Shown one piece after another: positions 1 through 7,729 of a stretch of DNA of 59,860 bases. This stretch comes from Qipengyuania sp. (GTDB lineage: Bacteria; Pseudomonadota; Alphaproteobacteria; Sphingomonadales; Sphingomonadaceae): positions 1 to 59,860 of the forward strand of contig JAIETR010000039.1 in NCBI GenBank assembly GCA_019745075.1. Reading direction: 5' to 3'. The translations under genes and the position numbers were made by a program. The notes below the pieces were generated by a model that was given only the letters and a program-made list of their open reading frames with translations, made no database searches and was not told where the DNA came from. Position 1 is the first letter of the stretch. Each line of letters begins with the position of its first letter.

Positions 1-233
1 AAGCGCCGCGCCAGCCCCCTCCACCGCCTGCGGCGGTCCCCCTCCCCCAGAGGGGGAGGATCAGCATTGATACGATCCCGATCCGCACACCAGCGCCCTA
101 GCGCCAGTTCCCATCGCTGTCCCCACCAAAGCCCTCTCCTCCCTTCGGCTGGCTGGCAAAGCCAGCTGCTCGGGACAGGCTTGCGGGAGAGGGGCTGGGA
201 GAGGGGTCCGGAGCGCCAGCTCCGGCCAGCCCC
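1..233. repeat. Non-coding left edge with palindromic repeats (repeat family A)
   Basis: No gene is supported here. Positions 41-59 form a short hairpin (CCTCCCCC, 3-nt loop, GGGGGAGG). Positions about 126-232 hold one copy of a repeat seen again near 6499-6596 and 8661-8757. It reads outwards as CCCTCTCC..., then a GGCTGGC/GCCAGC stem, then GGGAGAGGGG and a CCGGAGC-GCCA-GCTCCGG stem. The copy ends directly against the stop codon of the ETF-QO gene, so it could act as a transcript 3' structure for that minus-strand gene. That role is inference. Confidence 0.6.
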
Positions 234-1877
234 TCACATATTCGGATAATTCGGCCCGCCCCCACCCTCGGGCGTGACCCATTCGATGTTCTGGTTGGGG
301 TCCTTGATGTCGCAGGTCTTGCAGTGGACGCAGTTCTGGCTGTTGATCTGGAACTTCGCCTCGCCCCCGTCCTCGGGCACCAGCCATTCGTAGACGCCCG
401 CGGGGCAGTAGCGCTGCGAGGGGCCGGCGTAGGTCAGATATTCGCTGGTGTATTGCAGCTCCATGTCCTTCACGCGCAGGTGGTTGGGCTGGTCCTCGGC
501 GTGGTTGGTGTAGCTGTAGGCCACGTTGGTGAGGCGGTCGAAGCTGAGCACATTGTCGGGCTTGGGATAGTCGATCGGCGCATACAAATCGGCGCGCTGC
601 AATTCCTCGTAGTCGCGGTGGTGCTTCATGCTGATCGGGAGGCCGATCTTGAGCGTGCGCATCCACATGTCGACGCCGGCGAGGATGGTGCCGAAGTCCT
701 CGCCGTATTTGGCGACGGCGGGCTCGGCGTTCTGGACCAGCTTCAATTCGTCCGCGATCCAGCTCGAACGCACCGCCGCGTCGTAGTCCATGAGCTCCGC
801 GCCCTCGCGGCCCTCGCCCAGCGCCTTGGCGATGGCTTCGGCCGCCAGCATCCCGCTCTTCATCGCGGTGTGGCTGCCCTTGATGCGTGGCACGTTGACG
901 AAGCCCGCGGCGCAGCCGATCAGCGCGCCGCCGGGGAAGGCCAGCTTCGGCACGGACTGCCAGCCGCCCTCGTTGATCGCGCGCGCGCCATAGGCCACGC
1001 GCTTGCCGCCTTCGAGGATCGCGGCGATCTCCGGGTGGTGCTTCCAGCGCTGGAATTCCTGGTAGGGGCGCACCCAGGGGTTCTTGTAATCGAGCGCGGT
1101 CACGAAGCCGAGCGCGATCTGGTGGTTGGCCTGATGATAGAGAAAGCCGCCGCCCCAGGTGCCGCTTTCGCTGAGCGGCCAGCCCTGGGTGTGGATCACC
1201 CGGCCGGGGACGTGGTTCTCCGGCCTGATGTCCCAGATTTCCTTGATGCCGAGGCCGTAGACCTGCGGCTGGCAATCGCGCTCCAGATCGAACCTGGCCT
1301 TCATCCGCTTGGTCAGATGACCGCGCGCGCCCTCGGCGAAGAGCGTGTATTTGGCGCGGATTTCCATGCCGGGCTGGTAATCGGGCTTGTGGCTGCCGTC
1401 CGCCGCAACGCCCATGTCCTGCGTGATCACGCCCGCGACGAGATCATTATCCAGGATAACGTCGGAAGCGGGGAAGCCGGGGAAGACCATCACCCCCAGC
1501 GCCTCGGCCTGCTCGGCGAGCCAGCGGCACAGATTGCCGAGCGAGCCGGTGTAGCAGCCCTGGTTGCTCATCAGCGGCGGCATGAAGAGGTGGGGCATGT
1601 CGTATTTCTTGCGGGCCGACAGATTCCAGTGCCAGTTGTCGGTGACCGGGGTCTGGGCGAGCGAGCAGCTCTCGCGCCAGTCGGGCAGCAGCTCGTCGAG
1701 CGCGCGGGGATCGACCACCGCGCCCGAGAGGATATGCGCGCCGATCTCCGAGCCCTTTTCGAGCACCACGACCTCGAACTCGGAGTTGAGCTGCTTGAGC
1801 CGGATCGCCGCCGCGAGGCCGGCCGGGCCGCCGCCCACGATGACGACATCGCAGGGCATCGATTCGCGTTCGCTCAT
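234..1877 (-). CDS. Electron transfer flavoprotein-ubiquinone oxidoreductase
   Basis: A 547-residue inner-membrane-associated flavo-iron-sulfur enzyme. It passes electrons from reduced electron transfer flavoprotein (fatty-acid and amino-acid oxidation) to ubiquinone. An N-terminal FAD-binding GGGPAG motif sits near residues 16-21. The C-terminal 4Fe-4S cysteines are at about 491, 516, 519 and 522 (NCVHCKTCDIKDP context), followed by the family's typical GGGGPNYP tail. Length matches the family (about 550). The reading frame is open upstream to 2111, but homologues begin close to the FAD motif, so the ATG at 1877 (MSERESMP) is chosen. A purine-rich AAGAGA stretch lies just upstream of it. It is divergent from the UDG-like gene across 83 bp. 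Function is secure; the exact start less so. Confidence 0.95.
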   Translation of the reverse strand: MSERESMPCDVVIVGGGPAGLAAAIRLKQLNSEFEVVVLEKGSEIGAHILSGAVVDPRALDELLPDWRESCSLAQTPVTDNWHWNLSARKKYDMPHLFMPPLMSNQGCYTGSLGNLCRWLAEQAEALGVMVFPGFPASDVILDNDLVAGVITQDMGVAADGSHKPDYQPGMEIRAKYTLFAEGARGHLTKRMKARFDLERDCQPQVYGLGIKEIWDIRPENHVPGRVIHTQGWPLSESGTWGGGFLYHQANHQIALGFVTALDYKNPWVRPYQEFQRWKHHPEIAAILEGGKRVAYGARAINEGGWQSVPKLAFPGGALIGCAAGFVNVPRIKGSHTAMKSGMLAAEAIAKALGEGREGAELMDYDAAVRSSWIADELKLVQNAEPAVAKYGEDFGTILAGVDMWMRTLKIGLPISMKHHRDYEELQRADLYAPIDYPKPDNVLSFDRLTNVAYSYTNHAEDQPNHLRVKDMELQYTSEYLTYAGPSQRYCPAGVYEWLVPEDGGEAKFQINSQNCVHCKTCDIKDPNQNIEWVTPEGGGGPNYPNM

Positions 1878-1960
1878 TTCCGTCTCTTTTCGTCGTAAAG
1901 CTGCGGCACGAGCCTTGATTGGCGGGGCGCGGGGCGTCAAGACTCGGCGCTTCGCAGCCG

Positions 1961-2689
1961 ATGCCCGACACCGCCTTCTCCTCGCTCGCCAGCGACTATG
2001 CCGCCGCCCTCGACTGGTGGCGCGGAGCGGGCGTCGATCTGGACTATGCCGAGGAGCCCTCCGCCTGGCTGCGCGAGCCGGCGGTCGAGGCCGTACCCGA
2101 TTCCGCCCCACCCCCCCGCACCGTGCCCCGCCCGAGCGCCGCGCCCGCGCTCGAACGCGCGCTGGCCCGCGCGCCGGGGGCAGCGATCGGCGGCGACCCG
2201 GCGCGCTGGCCCGCCGATCTGGCCGCGTTTCGCGACTTCTGGCTGACCGAACCGAGCCTCGATCCCGGTTCGCTCGCCGATCGCGTCGCGCCCCTCGGCG
2301 AGCCGGGCGCGAAGCTGATGGTGCTGACCGGCCAGCCCGACGAGGGCGACCGCGAGGTGCTGCTGGCGGGCGATCAGGGGGCCTTGCTTGCCCGCATCCT
2401 GCGCGCGATGGAGTTCGAAGAGAACGAGGTTTACCTGGCCAGCGCGCTTCCCCGCGCCACGCCGATGCCCGACTGGGACGATCTCGCCGCGCGCGGGCTG
2501 GCCGCGCTCACCCGCCACCATATCGCGCTCGCCAGGCCGCAACGGCTGATCGCCTTCGGCAAGGCTCCGGCCATGCTCGCGGCGGAGTGCGAGGTGCCCA
2601 CGCTGGCCGCCCCGCAGCTCGAGACGCTGGCGCGCTCGGCGGCGCACAAGCGCAGGTTCTGGAACGCGTGGCTGGAGTGGAGCGCGTGA
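1961..2689 (+). CDS. Uracil-DNA glycosylase superfamily-like protein, degenerate
   Basis: A 242-residue protein. The central and C-terminal parts resemble the family 4/5 uracil-DNA glycosylase fold. Where active enzymes carry a GEAPG-type loop it has LTGQPDEGD. Further along there is LLARILRAMEFEENEVY, matching the usual 'L...L..iGl....vYitN' stretch, and then RPQRLIAFGKAPA, matching 'rP..iv.lG..A'. The N-terminal Fe-S cysteines of family 4 are missing, and the first 90 residues are proline/alanine-rich. Catalytic activity is therefore doubtful. It is divergent from ETF-QO. The ATG at 1961 is chosen because upstream codons run into the ETF-QO promoter region. The superfamily call is from remembered motif spacing and no profile search was run. 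Confidence 0.6.
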   Translation: MPDTAFSSLASDYAAALDWWRGAGVDLDYAEEPSAWLREPAVEAVPDSAPPPRTVPRPSAAPALERALARAPGAAIGGDPARWPADLAAFRDFWLTEPSLDPGSLADRVAPLGEPGAKLMVLTGQPDEGDREVLLAGDQGALLARILRAMEFEENEVYLASALPRATPMPDWDDLAARGLAALTRHHIALARPQRLIAFGKAPAMLAAECEVPTLAAPQLETLARSAAHKRRFWNAWLEWSA

Positions 2690-2732
2690 ATCTCCGGCGC
2701 CCGCTTCGGCCGCGACGGAGGGCTGATTTGTG

Positions 2733-2849
2733 TCACACAAAGACACGAAGAGGTCTCGTTGCGCCGCAGGCCCACCTCGGCAAAGTGCTGGCTTGGCAGC
2801 AGGCAGAGCGGCTTCGCCGCTGGCGTGATCTCTTCGTGTCTTCGTGTGA
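2733..2849. repeat. 117-bp palindromic element, copy 1 (repeat family C)
   Basis: A 20-bp left arm (2733-2752, TCACACAAAGACACGAAGAG) pairs with a right arm at 2830-2849 at 19 of 20 positions. The interior contains GCGCCGCAGGCC and CGGCTTCGCCGC. A second copy of almost the same length and with the same interior words lies at 5239-5357. The right arm overlaps the frame used by the following lytic transglycosylase. Confidence 0.85.
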
Positions 2850-4575
2850 ACCGGACAAGCGCAAGCTGGCCGTTGTGACCGCCGTGGCGCTCTTCGCGCT
2901 GTTGCCCCCGGCCCCCGCTTTCGCCAGCGCCGCGAGCGTGGCCTATTTTACCCGCGAGCGCGCCGCCGCGCTGCCGGTGCTGCTCTCCGCCGAGGACCGG
3001 ACGTGGTACGGCGGGTTGTTCGCGGCCATCGAGAGCAAGGATTGGGCACGGGTCGAGACGCTTCTCGCCGAGCGTCGCGACGGTCCCCTTCACGGGGTGG
3101 CGCAGGCGGAATACTATCTCGATCCCGCGAGCCCCCAGATCGACCTGCCGCGGCTGACTGCTTGGCTCGAGAAGTACCCCGAACTGCCGCAAGCGAGCGA
3201 AATCCTGCGCGTCGCCACCGCACGCGGGCTGGAGACGCCGCCGCTGCTGCCGCGCGCGCAGGAGTTGCGCCCGCAAACGGGACTCACCCGCCGCAACCGG
3301 CCGAGGAGCATCGAGGACGGGACCATGCCCGCCGCGGTCGCCAGCGCGATCTCGGAGCGGATCGGTGAGGACGATCCCGACGGCGCGCGGCTGCTGCTCG
3401 ACGGCGTGGACGCGACGCTGAGCAGCCAGGCGCGCGCCGAATGGCGTCAGAAGATCGCCTGGAGCTATTACATCGAGAACCGCGACGCCGATGCCTTCGC
3501 CCAGGCGCGCACGGTATCCGAAGGCGGCAGGGGCGCTTGGGTGCCGGAGGGCGCCTGGGTCGCCGGGCTCGCCGCCTGGCGCATGGGCGATTGCCGCGAG
3601 GCCGCGATCGGCTTCGCGCAGGCCAATCAATCGTCGGACCCGGAACTGTCCACGGCGGCGAATTACTGGCTCTCGCGGACCTTCGTCCGCTGCCGCCAGC
3701 CGGCGCAAGCCGCGGCGGCGCTGCGCCGGGCTGCGCGGCATGACGAGACGCTCTACGGTATGCTGGCGCTGGAGCAGCTCGGCCAGGCGCTGCCCGCCGC
3801 GCACCACCGGCCCGATCTCACGGAGCAGGACTGGCGGCGGTTGGAGCGCGCGCCCAATGCCCGCCGGGTGGTCATGCTCTACGAGCTCGGCCGCCGCGCC
3901 GAGGCCGATGCGCTGATCCGCCACCAGGCGCAGATCGGGAGCGCGCAGGATTTCCCCGCACTCGCCCGCCTCGCCCGGGCGCTCGGACTGACCACCGCGC
4001 AGCGCAGCCTCGCTTACAACGCGCCGCGCGGCGTCACCCCCGATCCGGCGGCGCGCTGGCCCGTCGCCGACCGCGCCCCGCGCGGCGGCTGGAAGGTCGA
4101 TCCCGCGCTCGCCTTCGCGCATGCCTTGCAGGAATCGAGCTTCCGCGAGGAGGTGGTGAGCCCGGCCGATGCCATCGGACTGATGCAGATTCGCCCCATC
4201 GCCGCGCGCGAACATGCCGGGCAGGTGGGGATGAACGCGAACTATCTCGACCTCAAGGATCCGGCCACCAATCTCGCGCTCGGCCAGCAGGCGCTCGGCG
4301 CGCTGGCCGCCAATCCCAACACGCAGGGGCGCCTGCCCAAGGTCATGGCCGCCTATAACGCCGGGATGACCCCGGTGGCGCGCTGGAACTCGGAAATCCG
4401 CGACCAGGGCGATCCGCTGCTGTGGATGGAATCGGTCCCCTATTGGGAAACGCGCGGCTATGTTAATATCGTGATGCGCAACTACTGGATGTATCTGCGC
4501 CAGGCAGGCGCGCCGGCGCCGAGCCGAATCGAGCTGGCGCAGAACCGCTGGCCCGGCTTTCCGCGCGAAAAGTGA
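2836..4575 (+). CDS. Periplasmic soluble lytic transglycosylase (SLT family)
   Basis: Cleaves peptidoglycan glycan strands to 1,6-anhydro-muropeptides. The C-terminal SLT domain is clear. It has ALQESSF with the catalytic glutamate near residue 431, then GLMQI, then AYNAG, and the characteristic aromatic tail RNYWMYLRQ. The preceding 350 residues are alpha-helical, rich in alanine and arginine, consistent with the superhelical ring of Slt70-type enzymes. A signal peptide (KRKLAVVTAVALFALL, then AFASA) is present. There is no good ATG. GTG at 2836 keeps the basic n-region, and GTG at 2875 or 2785 are alternatives. The 2836 start lies inside the right arm of a palindromic repeat, so the repeat appears to have replaced the original gene start. 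Function sure; start uncertain. Confidence 0.9.
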   Translation: MSSCEPDKRKLAVVTAVALFALLPPAPAFASAASVAYFTRERAAALPVLLSAEDRTWYGGLFAAIESKDWARVETLLAERRDGPLHGVAQAEYYLDPASPQIDLPRLTAWLEKYPELPQASEILRVATARGLETPPLLPRAQELRPQTGLTRRNRPRSIEDGTMPAAVASAISERIGEDDPDGARLLLDGVDATLSSQARAEWRQKIAWSYYIENRDADAFAQARTVSEGGRGAWVPEGAWVAGLAAWRMGDCREAAIGFAQANQSSDPELSTAANYWLSRTFVRCRQPAQAAAALRRAARHDETLYGMLALEQLGQALPAAHHRPDLTEQDWRRLERAPNARRVVMLYELGRRAEADALIRHQAQIGSAQDFPALARLARALGLTTAQRSLAYNAPRGVTPDPAARWPVADRAPRGGWKVDPALAFAHALQESSFREEVVSPADAIGLMQIRPIAAREHAGQVGMNANYLDLKDPATNLALGQQALGALAANPNTQGRLPKVMAAYNAGMTPVARWNSEIRDQGDPLLWMESVPYWETRGYVNIVMRNYWMYLRQAGAPAPSRIELAQNRWPGFPREK

Positions 4576-4592
4576 GAAGTATCCCCAACCCC

Positions 4593-4663
4593 GCTCGTCC
4601 CGAGCCTGTCGAAGGACCCGGTGCGACCGTTGCCCACCGTCCTTCGACAGGCTCGGGATGAGC
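4593..4663. repeat. REP-like inverted repeat (family B)
   Basis: The arms at 4593-4616 and 4640-4663 are complementary at 23 of 24 positions, with a 23-bp loop. The core word is CCTTCGACAGGCTCGGGA. The element lies between the lytic transglycosylase and moaB. Related copies in this window are near 14303, 15376, 21041, 23768, 25279 and 56085. Confidence 0.85.
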
Positions 4664-4686
4664 GGATTTTAGCAAGGGATTGTTGG

Positions 4687-5214
4687 ATGGCCATCGACAC
4701 CACCCGCCTGTTCAAGCCGGTGCGCATCGCGCTGCTGACGATTTCGGACACCCGCACGCGCGAGAACGACACCTCTGGCAACATCCTCGCCGCCAAGATC
4801 GCCGATGCCGGGCACGAGCTGGTCGCACGCGAGATCGGCAAGGACAGCGTCGAGCAGATCGCGGCGCATCTCCACCGCTGGATCGACGACGAGACCATCG
4901 ACGCCGTGATCACCACCGGCGGCACCGGCCTGACCGGGCGCGACGTTACGCCCGAGGCATTGGGCCGCGTGAAAAGCAAGGACATCCCCGGCTTCGGCGA
5001 GCTGTTCCGCATGCTCAGCTACCAGAACATCGGCACCAGCACGGTGCAGAGCCGCGCCTGCGCGGTGCTTGCGCGCGGCACCTATATCTTCGCCCTGCCC
5101 GGCTCCAACGGCGCGGTCACCGATGGCTGGGACCTGATCCTCGCCGAGCAGCTCGACAGCCGCAACCGGCCCTGCAACTTCGTCGAGCTGATGCCGAGAT
5201 TGCGGGAGCGATAG
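4687..5214 (+). CDS. moaB: Molybdenum cofactor biosynthesis protein B
   Basis: A 175-residue MoaB/MogA-fold protein of molybdopterin biosynthesis, expected to act in adenylylation of molybdopterin before metal insertion. Key features are TISDTRT near the N terminus, the ligand-binding TTGGTGLTGRDVTPEA stretch near residues 77-92, and ALPGSNGAVTDGW. Length is normal for MoaB. The ATG at 4687 fits the family start. It stands alone: no other moa/moe/mob genes are in the window, and it is flanked on both sides by palindromic repeats (4593-4663 and 5239-5357). Confidence 0.93.
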   Translation: MAIDTTRLFKPVRIALLTISDTRTRENDTSGNILAAKIADAGHELVAREIGKDSVEQIAAHLHRWIDDETIDAVITTGGTGLTGRDVTPEALGRVKSKDIPGFGELFRMLSYQNIGTSTVQSRACAVLARGTYIFALPGSNGAVTDGWDLILAEQLDSRNRPCNFVELMPRLRER

Positions 5215-5238
5215 GCGCGGCCGTCGCGCTTTTTTGGT

Positions 5239-5357
5239 TCACACGAAGACACAAAGAGGGCGGCGCGCGCCGCAGGCCATCCACTGGAAGCCGCGCTGCT
5301 GGCGCATCACACGGGCGGCTTCGCCGCTTGCGCGAACATCTTCGTGTCTTCGTGTGA
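5239..5357. repeat. 119-bp palindromic element, copy 2 (repeat family C)
   Basis: The left arm at 5239-5258 (TCACACGAAGACACAAAGAG) pairs with a right arm at about 5338-5357 at 18 of 20 positions. Interior words GCGCCGCAGGCC and CGGCTTCGCCGC are shared with the copy at 2733-2849. It sits in the moaB to radical-SAM gap, ending 23 bp before a LexA-type box. Confidence 0.85.
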
Positions 5358-5380
5358 ACTCAAACTGGCACGGACGCTGT

Positions 5381-5395
5381 GTTCGTGATATGTTC
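5381..5395 (+). promoter_or_regulatory. Predicted LexA (SOS) box upstream of the radical SAM gene
   Basis: The sequence GTTC-GTGATAT-GTTC exactly matches the direct-repeat LexA operator known for alphaproteobacteria (GTTC-N7-GTTC). Its last base is 5 bp before the ATG at 5401, where a repressor would block transcription. The second GTTC also forms part of a 7-bp inverted repeat, GTTCCAT-AG-ATGGAAC (5392-5407), which spans the start codon. The match is seen directly; LexA binding is inferred. Confidence 0.6.
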
Positions 5396-5400
5396 CATAG

Positions 5401-6498
5401 ATGGAACGCCGATTCGCCCCTGCTGTTGCCGGTCGAGGCGCGCAAGGGGCGCTGGTGCCGCAGCGGTTCGGGCTCGCCGAGCGCGAGGTGGATGGCGACT
5501 GGCGCGACTATATGGAGCTGCTCGCCAATGAAGAGGGGGGCCCGCCGGTGAAGCTGCGCACCACGGTGACGGAGGAGCGGCCCAGAACGATCCTCACCTT
5601 CAACACCTCGCCCGACATCGGCTTCGACCGCTCGGTGAACGCCTATCGCGGCTGCGAGCATGGCTGCATCTACTGCTTCGCCCGGCCGACGCACGCCTAT
5701 CACGACCTCTCGCCCGGGCTCGATTTCGAGACCAGGCTGTTCGCCAAGCCCAACGCCGCCGCATTGCTGCGCGCAACGCTGGCGAAACGGGGTTACAAGC
5801 CGCGCGCGATTGCAATGGGAACCAACACCGATCCCTATCAGCCGATCGAGCGGCGCTATCGCATCACCCGCAGCGTGCTCGAAGTCTGTCTCGAGACGCG
5901 CCATCCGGTGACGATCACCACCAAGTCGGACCGGGTGCTGGACGACCTCGATTTGCTCGCCGAACTGGCGAAACTCGGCCTGACGGCGGTGGCGATCTCG
6001 GTGACCACGCTCGACCCCAGGCTCTCGGGCAAGCTCGAACCGCGCGCCGCCGCGCCCGCCAAGCGCCTGGCGGCGCTCGGCAAACTGGCCGCTGCGGGCG
6101 TGCCGACCCATTGCTCGGTCGCCCCGGTGATCCCCGCCATCACCGACGAATTCATGGAGGAGATCGTCGCGAAGGCCGCCGCGCTCGGCGTGCCAAGCGC
6201 GGGGTGGATCCCGCTGCGCCTCCCCCACGAAGTCGCCCCGCTGTTCCGCGAATGGCTCTCGCTCCACTTCCCCGAGCGCGGCGACAAGGTGATGAGCATC
6301 GTCCGCTCTATCCGGGGCGGAAGGGACAACGATCCCGACTTCTTCACGAGGATGAAACCGAGCGGCGTCTGGGCGGACCTCTTCCGCGCGCGGTTCCGGC
6401 TGGCGTGCAAGCGCGCCGGGCTCGGCAAGCCGAAGTTCGACCTCGACTGCACGCAGTTCCGGCCGCCGGAGGTGGGCGGACAGTTGCGGTTGCTGTGA
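5401..6498 (+). CDS. PA0069-family radical SAM protein, SplB-like
   Basis: A 365-residue radical SAM enzyme of the subfamily related to spore photoproduct lyase. The 4Fe-4S/SAM motif is CEHGCIYC near residues 85-92 (CX3CX2C spacing), preceded by NAYRGC. IAMGTNTDPYQPIE and ITTKSDRVLDDLDLL are typical of this subfamily. The substrate is not established for these proteins; kinship with SplB hints at a DNA- or nucleic-acid-directed role. The LexA-type box at 5381-5395 supports a DNA-damage link. The gene stands alone on the plus strand. It could begin slightly downstream, but the ATG at 5401 gives the expected MERRFAPAVAGRGA-type N terminus. Confidence 0.88.
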   Translation: MERRFAPAVAGRGAQGALVPQRFGLAEREVDGDWRDYMELLANEEGGPPVKLRTTVTEERPRTILTFNTSPDIGFDRSVNAYRGCEHGCIYCFARPTHAYHDLSPGLDFETRLFAKPNAAALLRATLAKRGYKPRAIAMGTNTDPYQPIERRYRITRSVLEVCLETRHPVTITTKSDRVLDDLDLLAELAKLGLTAVAISVTTLDPRLSGKLEPRAAAPAKRLAALGKLAAAGVPTHCSVAPVIPAITDEFMEEIVAKAAALGVPSAGWIPLRLPHEVAPLFREWLSLHFPERGDKVMSIVRSIRGGRDNDPDFFTRMKPSGVWADLFRARFRLACKRAGLGKPKFDLDCTQFRPPEVGGQLRLL

Positions 6499-6670
6499 AG
6501 CCCTCTCCCCCCTTCGGCTGGCTGGCAAAGCCAGCCGCTCAGGACAGGCTTGCGGGAGAGGGTTGGGAGAGGGGTCCGGAGCGCCAGCTCCGGCCGCGCC
6601 CCCTCTCAACTTCGGCTAGCGAGCAAGCTCGCAAGCCTGCGTATCTCTCCCGCAAGGGGAGTGAGGAATG
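6499..6670. repeat. Composite repeat, family A, after the radical SAM gene
   Basis: Positions 6499-6596 repeat the left-edge element (GGCTGGC/GCCAGC stem, then a CCGGAGC/GCTCCGG stem). Positions 6598-6670 hold a companion unit: CCCTCTC, TAGCGAGCAAGCTCGCAAG (stem GCGAG/CTCGC), TATCTCTCCCGCAAGGGGAG. This pair of units recurs around 7240, 8661, 11607 and 57300. The stop codon of the upstream gene is immediately adjacent, so a role in mRNA 3' ends is possible. Confidence 0.75.
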
Positions 6671-6885
6671 AGCGTTGCCTCAACCCACCGCATCCCTCGC
6701 TCGCGTTAACCGCATCGCCGCATCGCCGCCGCAATTCGTTCATCGGGCAGCAAGGCCGTGCTGAACACCTCGGCGCGCTCATCGCACGCCGAGCTTCGGC
6801 ACGGCGCGCATCTAACCAGTCGACGAAGGGGGTCCAACAGCCGGAGGCGTCGCCGCAGGGGGCGGCGGGACACAGCGCCGGGGAC
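6662..6885. repeat. Upstream copy of a duplicated ompA-leader segment
   Basis: About 195 bp here are nearly identical to 7505-7698, which lies directly before the ompA-like gene. This copy carries a 31-bp insertion at 6779-6809 that the downstream copy lacks. Both contain GCAATTCGTTCATCGGGCAG and ATCTAACCAGTCGACGAAGG. No coding sequence is supported within it. Confidence 0.85.
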
Positions 6886-6892
6886 AGGGTTC

Positions 6893-7411
6893 CAGCAGGG
6901 TTCCAGGGACAGAGGGTTCCAGGGACAGTATACCTAGAGGGTTCCAGGGGTTCCAGGGACAGAGGGGTTCCAGCAGAGGGGTTCCAGGGGTTCCAGGGAC
7001 AGTATACCTAACTCCCCTCGCAGCGGAGAGGGTTGGGCCGGAGCTGGCGCTCCGGACCCCTCTCCCAACCCTCTCCCGCAAGGGGAGAGGGCTTTTCGCG
7101 CCCACTTCACCGTTTATCGTCGCCCCGGGGGTTTCCGTGGTGGTTCGGGGCATCCGCCGTTCCAGGGACAGCGCCGTTACAGGGACAGCACTGTTACAGG
7201 GACAGTATACCTCACTGTTACAGGGACAGTATACCTAACTCCCCTCTCACTTCGATTAGCGAGCAAGTTCGCAAGCCTGCGTATCTCTCCCGCAAGGGGA
7301 GAGAGGAACGAGCCTTGCCTCAACCCACGGCATCCCTCGCTCGTGTTAACCGGACAGGGTTTCGGGGACAGGGGGTTTCGGGGACAGGCGGGTTTCGGGG
7401 ACAGTATACCT
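6893..7411. repeat. Tract of GGTTCC/GGGACAG units with GTATACC cores (family D)
   Basis: Non-coding tract built from units of the form GGTTCCAGGGACAG, GTTACAGGGACAG and GGTTTCGGGGACAG. They are punctuated by the palindrome GTATAC followed by CTA or CTC at 6928, 7002, 7205, 7229 and 7404. Family-A hairpins are interspersed (7015-7095, 7240-7312), plus a partial third copy of the 6662 segment (7304-7352). Spacing is irregular, so this is not a CRISPR array. One inverted copy of the core lies at 52861-52910. Confidence 0.8.
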
Positions 7412-7504
7412 AACTCCCTTCGCAATTAAGGGGGGCTGGGCCGGGAGGTTACAGGGACAGGCGAGCAAGCTCAAAGCCTGGCGTATCTCCCCCGCGAGGG
7501 GAGA

Positions 7505-7698
7505 GAGGAACGAGCCTTGCCTCAACCCACCGCATCCCTCGCTCGCGTTAACCGCATCGCCGCATCGCCGCCGCAATTCGTTCATCGGGCAGCAAGGCCG
7601 TGCTGAACACCTCGGCGCGCATCTAACCAGTCGACGAAGGGGGCCCGACAGCCGGAGGCGTCACCGCAGGGGGCGGCGGGACACAGCGCCGCGGGGAC
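7505..7698. repeat. Downstream copy of the duplicated segment, ompA leader
   Basis: Second copy of the segment at 6662-6885, without the 31-bp insertion. It ends 31 bp before the start codon of the ompA-like gene and so must contain at least part of that gene's leader and probably its promoter. I cannot assign -35/-10 boxes with confidence. Confidence 0.8.
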
Positions 7699-7729
7699 GA
7701 TCGGCCGGCCGATCCGATGGAGAAATGCA

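Noticed and set aside
234..2111. A 78-residue N-terminal extension of ETF-QO
   Set aside because: The extension is arginine/proline-rich, overlaps the divergent gene, and precedes the normal family start at 1877.
6893..7411. CRISPR-like repetition
   Set aside because: Units are short, of changing sequence and spacing, lack unique equal-length spacers, and no cas gene is nearby.
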